From Hormiphora californensis (lineage: Eukaryota > Ctenophora > Tentaculata > Cydippida > Pleurobrachiidae), in contig CM035355.1 in NCBI GenBank assembly GCA_020137815.1, forward strand, positions 5,235,003 to 5,299,002: 64,000 nucleotides of DNA, in the 5' to 3' direction. The position numbers and the translations under genes are program-made. The notes beneath the pieces were generated by a model. It did not search any database and was not told the origin of the DNA. It saw only the letters and a list, made by a program, of their open reading frames with translations. This document shows, in pieces, positions 41,501-52,823 of this stretch; the stretch's first letter is position 1; each line of letters opens with the position of its first letter.

Positions 41501-43070
41501 GGAAATTAAAAACGCCCGGGAGCAGAGGGAAAGTCAGAACAAGACAAATCCGTACTATCTCCAAGGATCGTTGCCTTCCAACAAAACATCGACTGTGGAG
41601 CGGAAGCAGGAGATGAACATCAGTGACATTCCTGTGTCAAGTCTGACACTAGACGTGCCGTTACGAGTTGAGAAACCCTCTGGTAAGAAGGGTAAGAAGA
41701 AGGGAGGTAAGAAGGGAAAGAAAGGAAAGAAGGGAAGGAGAGTTGAGGAAGAGGAAGAAGAGGAGGAAGATTTGGGTCCTGTTGTTGAGGTGCTAGCGGT
41801 TGAGATGCCAGAGGGTGCTCAGGAGAGTGACGAAGAGGGTGATGGGAAGTTAGATCCGAATGATCCCCATGCAGCCCTAAATATTGATCTATCAGCTCCA
41901 TTTAGAGAGTCAGACTACATCCAGGCTCCCGTCCCATACTCCCAATCTACTGCTGCTCCTGCTAAACTGGCTGTCGCACCGACCAAACCCGCTAAGAAGA
42001 AGAAGAAGAAGAAGTCAGCTGAGGCTGCTGCGGTGGAAAAGAAGAACGAAGAGTTGTGGGATAAGAAGAAGACGTTGAAGGATATCGTAGCGGAGGCTGA
42101 GCAGAAGACGGCTATAGCGAATTACAGGTTACCAGAGGAGACAGATACTACATCACAGTCCATCAGCGATTGGTTGAACGAACGAAAACCAGGGGAGGGA
42201 CCCCCTCCTCCCAACTCCAAACCGAAAAAGAAGAAAAAAGTTAAGGAGGGAGCTGAACCAACTGTGAAGGGGAAGAAGAAGAAAAAGAAGAAGGGGACAA
42301 GCAACAAAGAAAACAATAATGGGAACAACCTCCTACTAGAAGATCTTGAAGATGACCCTGTTGTTAATGGGGTCACCCCTACACCAGGGGTATTGTTAGC
42401 TGAGGACAACTGTTTGTGTCTCCGGTACCATCCCCATACACCCTCCCACTCGAACCTCTCCCTCTCGATTGACTTCTCAAATGTGGGTCTCTCCAAAATC
42501 TCCTCCATCACTCTGGATATATCTGATAGTATCAATACCAAGCTGGTGAGGCAGTCAGGCGCTGGGGGTCTCAATGTTCCCTTTCAGCTGGCTGGGGGCC
42601 AGACATCATCCTATACAATCTCCCTAACCCTACAAACGGTGTATGTGACACAGCGGCTAAAGGGGAATGTCACATACTTTGTGGATCGGGACGGTGATAG
42701 TCGCGAGGAGAAAATGGTAAACTTCTCCCTCTCTCTCGATCTCACCCACTTTATGGTACCTAATGTGACGTGCTCGATCAAGAAATTTGAAGGTGTTATG
42801 ACGGAGGGACGGTTAGATAAAAACAGCGCTACAACCATCCCCCTTCCCGATCTCCCACCGCCGGATTTCATCGCCACGTTTTGCAGCCGATTTAAAATGG
42901 CAGTGGTTGAACAGGTGGGAGGTGCGGCATCGCTTTACGGGTGTACAGTACGGAGTGATGAGATTTGTGTGCTTCTAAAGTTTAACGGCTCACTGACTGT
43001 TAATGTAAAGGGTAATGACCAATTATTAGTTAACAGCTTTGTTGACCTTGTCAATTCGACAAAGTTTTGA
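34824..43070 (+). CDS. AP3D1: AP-3 complex subunit delta
   Basis: Large subunit of the AP-3 adaptor, which sorts cargo from endosomes or trans-Golgi to lysosome-related organelles. Exons: 34824-34934, 35579-35674, 36194-36350, 38327-38442, 39422-39553, 39692-39849, 39929-40165, 40321-40438, 40551-40868 and 40950-43070; every phase closes, giving 1187 residues (human 1153). Residues 1-480 form the adaptin HEAT trunk (FEKNLHDLVRGIR, SASKFTYKRVGYLAASQSFH, DSDQNLKYLGLLAL, NYQYISNFEWY). The last exon holds the end of the trunk (NPVAPKAQRKVQVPEGLDLD), a long Lys/Glu-rich hinge, and the appendage domain (from about residue 890). The start ATG has an in-frame stop 9-12 bases upstream and a 3' splice site 22 nt upstream; it begins some 12 residues inside the human N-terminus. 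Confidence 0.96.
35961..36180. repeat. about 43-bp tandem repeat before the AP3D1 exon 3 acceptor
   Basis: Five units CTTCCCCCGTCATTCTCCTG...ATTTTATCTAGTTAC ending just before the poly-C tract and CAG of exon 3 (36194). Each unit is pyrimidine-rich and ends in an AG, so each resembles a weak acceptor. Confidence 0.85.
37034..37634. repeat. (CT)n microsatellites in AP3D1 intron 3
   Basis: Two long (CT)n tracts (37034-37123 and 37519-37634), pyrimidines on the sense strand. A 48-base direct duplication (ACTTCGAGGGCGTTCTCTTG..., near 37233 and 37290) lies between them. Confidence 0.9.
38229..38330. repeat. tandem repeat of the AP3D1 exon 4 acceptor
   Basis: Four copies of CTCCCCTCCAG followed by GAT, with AG at 38240-38241, 38267-38268, 38296-38297 and 38325-38326. 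The last is the acceptor needed by the reading frame. Units of 27-29 bp contain GCTAACCAC, which would supply a branch point for the next copy. Confidence 0.85.
38455..38543. repeat. (GA)n tract and duplicated exon 4 donor in AP3D1 intron 4
   Basis: TACAAGGTACGTGATCTTAGAGAGAGA occurs at the true donor (38443) and again at 38477, so the exon end and donor are duplicated. It is followed by a GA tract of about 50 bases. A third, looser copy (TACAAGGTATGTGGTACGTG) lies at about 38618. Confidence 0.8.
40262..40323. repeat. duplicated acceptor before AP3D1 exon 8
   Basis: GCTAACCTAACCACTTCTCACAG followed by TAT is repeated as GCTAACCACCTAACCACCTCTCCAG followed by TAT. The second is the real exon start (40321). 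Confidence 0.7.
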
Positions 43071-44450
43071 GGGTGAGTTAGAGTTCTTTAAATTTGGAAT
43101 TTAATGTTCCTTACACATTGGTTTATCGTTAAAAGATGTATTGAAGGAAATTAAGACATGACGAGGGAAACACGGCTACTAAGCTGGTCTTAGTGTGCGT
43201 GATACTATCCCTCTCTGTGTTTGTGCAGACAAATATGATAAAATATACGCTTTACATATGTTTTTGGGTGGTTTTCTTCTCAATCTAGAGTAACATGTTT
43301 TATACGATAAATAATGTACACATGAATTAATGATATACATTAGAAATATATGCACAATGTATAATGTATTGTCTAGGAGAGGTATGTGTGTTTTTGTGAG
43401 AGTTTTTGGCCTACAGTGTGTTTCCCTGTTTTTTGTGTGTTCTTTCACGCGAAATAAGTAACTGAAATATGTACTACATTATTATTAATGAGTGTGACTT
43501 AGAAAATTTTAAAATTTGTTTTAAGAATCTTCTGCTTTTTGGTGATATAATATGCTATACATTAATTTATTGTGCGTGAATCTATATCTGTTTTCGTGTG
43601 TGTCTGTGTGTGAGACAGTTCTTGATTGAGAGCGGGAAATGAAGGAGAGATGTGTAGAGGGGTAAAGAGGGGATACATGCGTTATATTCTGTGTTAACCG
43701 ACTGTTGATGATTGTTTGTAAAAAAAAGATGTTGGCACTATTTCGTTTCCCTTTCGATCCATCTTCCCCCCTATCTCTAATCTCTTACTGCAATATACCC
43801 ACTTCCCTGATTACATATTCTCCTTCCCCTGATATAGATTTCTTTCATTAAACTTCTGGCGCTACCAGCCATCAAGATTGACATCTGCCAAATCTGGTTC
43901 AGATTGGGTTCTCCTATTGGTATCGAAGACACCTCACACTCAGACACTCAGACACCTCACACTCAGACACCTCACACTCAGGCCGCTTCGCGGCCTTCGT
44001 TTGGCGTGCTTCGCACGCCGCGCCGGCAAGGGAGGGGTAACTTCGTTACCAAGTTCTCCTACCCCTCCCACCACCACCACTGCTGCAGCAGCACTCCACC
44101 ATCCATATCCTTTTCATGAGAGACCCCCGCGCGCGCGAGTCATCTCAATTTGATGAAAGTTCATCATTTCAGCACTGCTAGTGCGCGCCACCATTTCGCA
44201 TCCACTTGGCTCTGCAGTGCAGCAGTTGAGTGAAGATGGCTATCTGCCGAGAGATATTGCTGCAGCCCACAATTTGCCCACGTGTCAGTAACAAACAAGC
44301 CTCCCAATCCCTCTCTAGTTACTTCTCCTTTCCGCCATGACCTAATACCGCACCTACCCCTGTCCCCTAACTCCTCCCGATTCCAGACCCAAACTACTAT
44401 TTCATACCTTCTTAACCCTCTCTCTCTCTCGTTACATAGTAGTATACAAC
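43071..44450. other. intergenic between AP3D1 and PSMD12
   Basis: Probable AP3D1 3' UTR and PSMD12 upstream region. Contains a short CACCTCACACTCAGA repeat (about 43929-43980) and a cluster of small hairpins (listed separately). No gene recognised. Confidence 0.5.
43981..44071. repeat. cluster of three short hairpins with TTC loops
   Basis: GGCCGC-TTC-GCGGCC, GGCGTGC-TTC-GCACGCC and GGTAAC-TTC-GTTACC follow one another, each a perfect palindrome with the same three-base loop. The third is enclosed by a wider GGGAGGGG/CCCCTCCC pairing. Confidence 0.85.
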
Positions 44451-44680
44451 ATGGCTGAAGAAGACAGGATGGTGAAAATGGAGGTGGATTACTCCGAGAC
44501 AGTGGCCACTGTTGTCCCAGAATGTGAGACCCTCGCAGCCAATGGGAAACTAAACGAAGCTCTTGAGAAGTTGTTCTTGTTGGAGAAACAAACACGAATG
44601 GTATGTCTCCCCACGTGCAGAATGTTAATTTATTAACCTAGCTGCTGCACTGCCCATATCTAGCCTAATTTTCTTTGCTC

Positions 44681-44729
<49 letters not shown>

Positions 44730-47700
44730 TTCTCTCTCTTTTTCTCTTCTTAAACCTATAACCACACAAGCACATCGTGGTGCTCCGTCATATTGACCAA
44801 CCTCTCCACAGGCAGGAGACGCCATCTCTAACAGCAACGTCCTTGTATGCGTGGTTGGATGTTGTTACAAGGCTGATGATTGGCCCCTCCTCAAGGAAAA
44901 TCTGACAACCCTCTCAAAGAAGAGAGGTCACTTTAAACTGGCTGTCACCAAGATGGTCCAACGAGCATGCGAGATGGTCCCTGAAGTTACCGTGAGTTTT
45001 TGATGGTGGTGTCTTTGAAATTTTAGTTATACACTATTTTGTGAGTTCTGACGAGTGATGATCATATCATTATTTCCAGGACAAAACCAAGAAGCTGGAG
45101 CTCATCGAGATCCTCCGAACCGTGACCGAGGGTAAGATTTATGTGGAAAATGAGCGTGCAAGGATCACAAAAACTCTGGCTGAGATTTATGAGAAGGACG
45201 ATGAGTTGGAGAAAGCCGCTAAGATCCTTCAGGAACTTCAGGTATATATTTCTTGATCTAACCCTTCTTTTATAAAATCTGCTGAGCAAGACTAACGATT
45301 TCGTGTGGGAAGAACATCGTATTGTTCAATTACGGGGTAGAAATTCACCTAGCTCGACCCCCGATGGGTTTGCAGAAAACAAATGAGAAATATGTAGAAA
45401 GGCATAGTGAACATTTTGTCACATTATTGTACGGCATATTGTTTCACTTTACTTCTTGATAGGTTTCAGCTATCGAAACAGTGAAACATAACAGTATCTT
45501 TCATCCAGATTTTCACACTTCTCTCATCTCCCCTAATCCAACTTCTTTTCCCCTCTGAATCTCATTTTAAAAGCCATTTCCAAGCGAAGTGTTGATGTGG
45601 GATTGTAGAAATTTCCTTTTTTTTCTTCATCACTTTTAATAAAAGTGAGGGAATGACCTCAGAATTTCTACCAACGCTTGGTTCAAACTTCAAGTACTCG
45701 AAATTTTTCCCCCATTCGCTTCGATTCTGTAATTTATAAACTAAAACTGTTAACCCAATACTCAGATGGTTACCTGGTTAATTGTTCCTTCTCACCTACA
45801 CACCCCCATTTCCCCATACGTACCTAACGTCCAATTCCCCCTGCTCATCACCAATCCCCCTACTCCTCAGGTGGAGACCCAATTATCCTATTTATCCTAA
45901 ATCCCCCTATTAATTCAGGTGGAAACGTTTGGTAGCATGGAGAAGAAGGAGAAGGTTGAGTTTATTCTGGAGCAGATGAGACTGTGTTACGAGACCAAGG
46001 ATTACATCAGGACCTCCATTATCAGCAAGAAAATTAGCACCAAATACTTTGATTCCAAGGTTTGTTAACAAATCACAGTTACAAATCATATGATAGCTTT
46101 TTCTGATTCCAATCGTAAAAGTCAGGAATAATATCTAAAAGCACACCCAAACCCCTGACAGTTTCTGATTTCAATTGTGTAGGTAAGTTTTTGAAAATAT
46201 AACCCCCAACTCAGGATACCGATGAGCTGAAGATGCGGTATTATCGTCAGATGATCGATCTCAACCTGCACCACAAGGACTACCTGGCAGTTAGTAAGAA
46301 CTATCATGAGATCTACACCACACCTGCTGTTAAAGAGAACGATGAACAGTGGAAGGAGGTAAGATACAGGAAATAAACCTCTAACACAGCGGAGGTGGTG
46401 GTCCGTGAATAATAATCCCTTGTCTCACGACACTATATTATTCTGCCCAGTGTCCTTGTCCCAGCCCTTTATCCTGGGGCCGTCCAATATAAATCCAGAT
46501 TAGTACAATTATTTAACTGGAAAACATGAAATGGTAAAACATTACAATGGGTTATAAATCTCAGAAAATATACTTCTCATGTGTTCCACTCAGAATGTGT
46601 CTCTCGCACTGTCTTTATTCAGGTCACTTCCTCGAATATCTCTCACTCGTTATCTCTAGACATACTTTATAGAGAGACTCTAATACCAAAGAACTCTGGT
46701 ACTGAAATCGTCTTTTTGCTAACAAAATATACACCTGTTCACTCAAAGACACGTCTCCGTACTCCAAGGCAATAAATTGCTTGACAGCAAACTCTCGACC
46801 CCTCTTTAAGTTCGGCACACTTGGCAGCCAAATTCCGACACTGTGATTGTCTTTTATTATAACTCTCCGCATTCTTTATCCCCTTGTGCCTGTCACATCT
46901 CCGGGCCTCAAACGCCTCAGGTAGGCATCTGTTTTGGATGCGCTCTACCGCTCGGTCTAGATTACACTCCTTTTTATTGCCTCCCTCTTCCACTTCATCT
47001 GTATCACCACCCTCTGTATCACCACTCTCCGTATCATCACCCTCCGTATCACCATCTGCATCCTCTGTCTCATCGATCTGAGAAATCGTGGAGTTTCCAC
47101 CATCAGGAACAGAGGAATCTCCACCCATATCCACCTCCTCCTCCTCATTCACAATCACCTCCACAATAGATGGATCACCAACCTCCTCTGGAACACTCAG
47201 CTCCCTAACTTCCTCATCTGGGGTTGCCATGGTTACAACACCAGTCTGGTCGGTAACGATTTCTGTTTCATCAGTGGGGGTCAGGAAGGTTTCTCCATCT
47301 TCTTCCTCATTGATGATGCTGTTAGTGGGAACCTCAACTTCCGGGGCAGCTTCAGTTCCTTCAATATTAGTACCTTCAGAGTTATCAGCTTCGGGTTCGG
47401 TTTCTGTTGTGTCGTCATTTGATTCATCAGATTCATCCTCTTCATCGGCTCCTTCTGTTTCATCCTTTACTACTGTTTCATCAGATCCTTCATATGCATC
47501 TTCTACCTCAGTTTCAGTTGTTTCTACCTCAGTTTCTGCTTCAGTTTCAGTGCTTTCAGTTTCCGTTTCTGAAGGTGTGGCGTCAGATTCATCATCCACC
47601 ACTGAGTCATCTTCTTCTGGTTTCACCTCCTCTACAGCAGCAGGTTCTACTTCACTCTCCGCTTCAGAAACTTCTATTTCATCTTCGATATCTTCCTCAA

Positions 47701-50700
47701 TACCAGAATCTGATTCCTCTATCTCACTAGCAGGATCTGATTCACTCTCAGTTTCCACATCGCCGTCTACTGGTGGTTGAGTGGTAACCTCCTCTTCAAC
47801 AGGTGACGGAGTCGTCACCTCCTTTTCATCGCCCACTGGGGTAGTTGCCTCCTCTGTTGGAGGGCTGGATTTCAAAACAGATGGTTGGGGCTCAGTTTGG
47901 GGTGGAGCTGTCATGTCCTCTACAGGCATGTCAGTAGTAGGGAACTCAACTGTCTCTCCTTCATCATCATTCCCAGTTTCATCGTCCACAACTTCTTCTT
48001 TTGCGGCATCTTTATCAGGAACATCTCCCTCAACATCTGAATCACCTCCCTCAAGATCAGAATCACTTCCCTCAAGATATGAGTCATCCGTGGGGACCAT
48101 TTCATTACCTTCCTCTGGGTTTGTGGGGGAGAGAGTTGGCGATGAGAAGTTGGAAGGTTTGGAGGGAGAATCTTCAGCCATAACTTTCAGATCACCGGGC
48201 AGTTCCGGCTCTTCTGTTTTTTCTCCTGCCTCTTCCTCGTTGTTCAGCTCCTCTTCTGTCTCGATAGGTTTATCACCAGATGAGTCCGGAGTTTCCTTAG
48301 CAACCACTAAAACACCATCTCCTTTTGAATCCTGAGTCCCAGATTTATCCTCCGACTCCTTCCTCTCTAGCTCCGTTTTCTGTGACTTCTCCACCTCTAC
48401 AACCACAACAACATCCTCATTGGTTCCCTTGTTCCCTGAGTTATAGTTTTCATCAACTTCGCTGACTGGTGTTGCTGTTTGGGAGAGGAGGAAGGTAAGA
48501 AGGACGGCTAACCCGACAAAAAGGGTCAGGAAGAGAAGAACACATGTTATCACTAACTTGGGCCGGGCCATACCGGACCTAAACAGAAGATATTTGGGTT
48601 ATATTAATTGGTACTGGCCATACCTAAATAGGGTCAATTTGGGACTCGGGTTAGTAGGTACTGAGAAGATCATTTCACATAAATTTCGGCACGGCTATAC
48701 AATATCGGGTATAACATTTCTGTGGAATAACAAGTTACAAGACAATAAAATATGGCGTGGCAACACAACATTTGGCAAAATACTAACACAAACGGAAAGG
48801 CTAGGGGTTATTATACAGCAGCTAAAAACCAATACAGACAGCTGAAGCAGGAAAAAAGTGATGGACCACAGACAGGCAGATAGTGGTGTGGTAGTAGAGA
48901 GGGAGAGATACAAAGTGGTGTGGTAGTAGTAGAGAGGTGTTATGTCCTGTTTCTTGTACAGAGTGTTGGACTAATTAGACAAGCCCTAGGTTTACTGAAC
49001 CAGCACTATATCTCTCTCTCACACACACACACACGCCTCTTTCTATTTTATATCACCCCTATCACGCAAGCTGTCTTTTCAGAGAGTGTGTATCTCGACT
49101 CTGATTCCTAACATGTCTTATCCTTATTCGGTAGACAGAGAGCGAAGACAGAGCTAGATGCTGCCAAATTGAATATAAAACTAAAAATATATCCTACATA
49201 GTGTCACTTCCAGTGCCCTCCCCCATGAAGTTGTGGTAGTGTCATAATTCAGGAATGCCAAGCACTGCCCGAGAATGTGCACCTCTCGTGGGAAGAGAAA
49301 AGAGAGGGAATCCCTCAGAATTCAGATGTTGGAGATGTCTAATCATTTCAATTTAGTAGTCCACCACACCCTAACACATCTAAATGACGTAAATTCATAT
49401 GTCATCTTTTCTAACTAACAAATCAAAAGTGGCTTGTTCAATGCTGAAAATGGAAGCGAGATGAAGATGTGAAGAGAAACTCAAATGAGACTCAGATGAG
49501 ACGGACTGCGACTCAGTATCACTGCAAAAGAAGCCCCCTAACATTAACTAGAAAGTGTAGAGAAATGGGTGAAAGAAGAAAGAGGAGCGTGGGTATGAGA
49601 TATGCTTTGTAACTTGAAGCGTGAGCGGTGTGGGGGTGTGGGGATAAAAGAATCAGGTTAGAGCTGTTTATCATAATGTTGAGGGAAATTACTACCGGGG
49701 TCGGGCGAGGGGCAGGGAAGGGAGCTTCATGAAACATGATACATTGGAGCATGCTGGCAGCAAAATAGCAATAACGGGGAACAAGTTTAGAAAGTGGTAG
49801 TTTTTAGAGAAAGTGTTGATTGGTAGATTCTATAATTGTATCTCCCGAGAGGACAAAATTAAAAATTAGCCGGGAATAAATCGAAAATTATAGAACTGGA
49901 GCGTGGTACTCTCCTATAATAGCTGGTACTTGTCAATTGTTTTTGTTAATTGTGGTAACTGGTATGACGCAAAAACAAAAAAGTTCCTTATTTCCAACTC
50001 CTCTTTCCCTGTCTCTCTTTTTATGTCAAGCTGGGCTAATAAAATATAAATTTCTATCCCAACATATCGACCAACACAATATTATACTGAGCTTTATCGT
50101 ACGGGTTTTGGCATACACCCAGAACATACACATCCATTCTCCTTCCTCTCTCTATCTCCCTTTTATTCTCTCTAAATCTCGCGTTCATTCTCTCTTTCTC
50201 TCTCTGAATCTCGTGCTTTCTTCTCTCTTACTTTCTATCTACCCTATCCATTCCCTCTCTAACTAACTCCATTTTCAGGCGCTCCAGCGAGTGGTAATAT
50301 TCCTGATTCTCAGCGAGTACGACAACGAACAGAGCGATATGTTGGCCAGGGTCAAGGCGGACAGTAATCTGAGCAAGATCCCCTACTACCAGTACGTTCA
50401 TTATGAGATTAATTTTCAGCTAATTAAGTTTGAAATTATATACAAGAATTGAATTTAGTTGTATCATTAATTTAGAATTGGCTAGAAACAAGAAATGACT
50501 ATGAAATTAGGGAGGTAAATGGTTAGATGTCTGGGAAGATTATTGTAACTTCTAAAAGGTAGCTTAGCTAAGTAGGAAAATATACAGTATGTACTGCAGC
50601 AGTTGGACCTCGATTTACCGGGATGCTCGGGGGAAAGGGTATTATGCTAAGATAAGAGTGGTAATGTCTGGGGTAGGTAAATGAAAGGAGGTGGTGTGAG

Positions 50701-51374
50701 AAAACGCGTCTCACTAGATCCAGAATGAATGGTCACGATAAAGATGGGAGATTGTTACAAAGATGGACTCTCTGTAGCAAGTCTGGATGAGGAAAGAATC
50801 TCTGTATCACTAATTAACTATAACAGGACGGTCTCTTTGGGAGGTCTGAACAAAACATGCAGCATTCATTGAAAGGGCAGAGGGCTTCGGAGCCTTGGTA
50901 CTGAAGTGTGTTACATGCAGCTGCATGGGTTGGATATGAGATGTATATATGTCATCGGTCCAATGTTTACAACCTGTTGCATGACATAGAGAGAGTGAGA
51001 GAGGGGGAAAGGGAGGGAGGGAGAAAAAGAAACGCTCTGGAGTCAAGCCAGAATAATGCAAGGATTCAGACACATGTCAGTAGAATTTTACGGTGTCGGA
51101 TCAGTTATAGTACTCGAATGTTATGAGGTTTGACGTGAGCGGAGATTCCTGAATGTCCTGATAGGAGCTGCCTGGTTAAACAACATTGTGATCAAGTTGA
51201 GGGAGGGATGAGCAGAGATATTGGTAGTAAGCTGCTGGGTAGGAGAACTGAGGGCTGTTATAATGGGACAATGATGACTGATGAGCTAGCTAGTAGTAGG
51301 GTCGATGTAGGGGGAGATAGTTTAACAAAATTTACACGACAGTACTACTAAAGCTATGGGTGTACAACGGATTT

Positions 51375-51442
<68 letters not shown>

Positions 51443-52766
51443 CCCTTTCTCTTCTTTTCTATCTCTCTTCCTCTCTTTTTTACACTCCACACGCATCTGA
51501 CACCTTGTTCCCCCAGAAACGTGTTGACATGTTTCGATACTGCGGAGCTTCTCAATTGGAGCATTTTGAAAGAGGTGTACTCCACTCATCTCAAGTCCAA
51601 GGCTGGCCAGGCTACCACCCCTCTTGATACGGTAGGTCTTACAATTTTGCGGACACACACCGTCGTGGTTTTATGTTATTTATTTCTTCGCCACAATAAT
51701 CGGTGGCTGTTGAGAACTGTAACCACGCTTGTACAATTCACTTTCCTACTGACCGAGATATGAATCTGTCAAGAAGCCAATCAGCCACAATTATATTGTC
51801 AATAAATATTTCAAACCAGTTACCAACCCTTCTTTACTAATTACTCGCATCTCTCTTCGCCTCTCATTCTCTATCTATCTCTACCACTATCTCTCACTTA
51901 GGAAGATAACTGGGAAGTGCTAAGAAAGAGGGTTGTTGAGCACAACATCCGAGTGATCGCCAAGTACTACACCCGTATCTCTCTATCCCACTTTGCCAGC
52001 CTACTCCATCTGGAATTGAAGGTAAGATAAACAGTTCTAAGTGAGGCGATGCAAGTTCCATTGTATAGGTATCTTGGGCTAGGTTAGGGCCATTCCAGAC
52101 GAGACATTCAGACATAAGTGTAGCTGTCCCTGGCTAGCAGCTCTTAGAAATATTCTCTTTTGGAAAGGCCCTAGATGGTCAAAGAAAGGGTAGTATAACA
52201 AGTAATAATTCTCTGGGCGTGTGTGCTATAAAGTGTCTTGACGTTGCAGTTAGTGCATGAGTTCAGGGGGTATGATAATGTACACCTTTCATCGGTTATT
52301 ATACCACCCCTTTGTCTGGCACTCCCTCTGCGCTTATTCAACTGTAACAATATTTTATCCCATGTATCTACCCTAACAAGACCTCATTGGCGCATCAATT
52401 TACTAAATAGTAACAATATTGTTGTGTCAAATTCTCTCTAGCTAAATCCAGAATTACCCTTACTCGAACCCATCCTAACCCCCTCCTCTTTGCCCCTTTA
52501 CTCTCTTAACCCCCTTTGCCCCCTAGGAAGCAGAGGACATGCTGTGCAAACAAGTTGTCAAGGGAACTGTGACTGCTAAAATAGATCGACTTGACGGTAA
52601 ACACAGCGAGAGAGGAGTAGAGAGATTGTGTGTGTGTGTCTTAGAGACGGCACTTCTAGCGCATATTAATGTCTGCTAATTAACCTTAGCCGCTGAATAC
52701 CCCCATTTCCTGTATATCTTTCTTTCTCTCTTTCTTTCTATCCCTCTCTCTCTATCTCTCTTTCTC

Positions 52767-52823
<57 letters not shown>

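Noticed and set aside
47088-48335. Two plus-strand Ser/Thr-rich frames (230 and 184 codons)
   Set aside because: They are the antisense of the acidic 610-residue gene; GAA/GAT-rich coding sequence gives TTC/ATC-rich, stop-poor complements. The start, anchor and Cys-rich end support only the minus strand.
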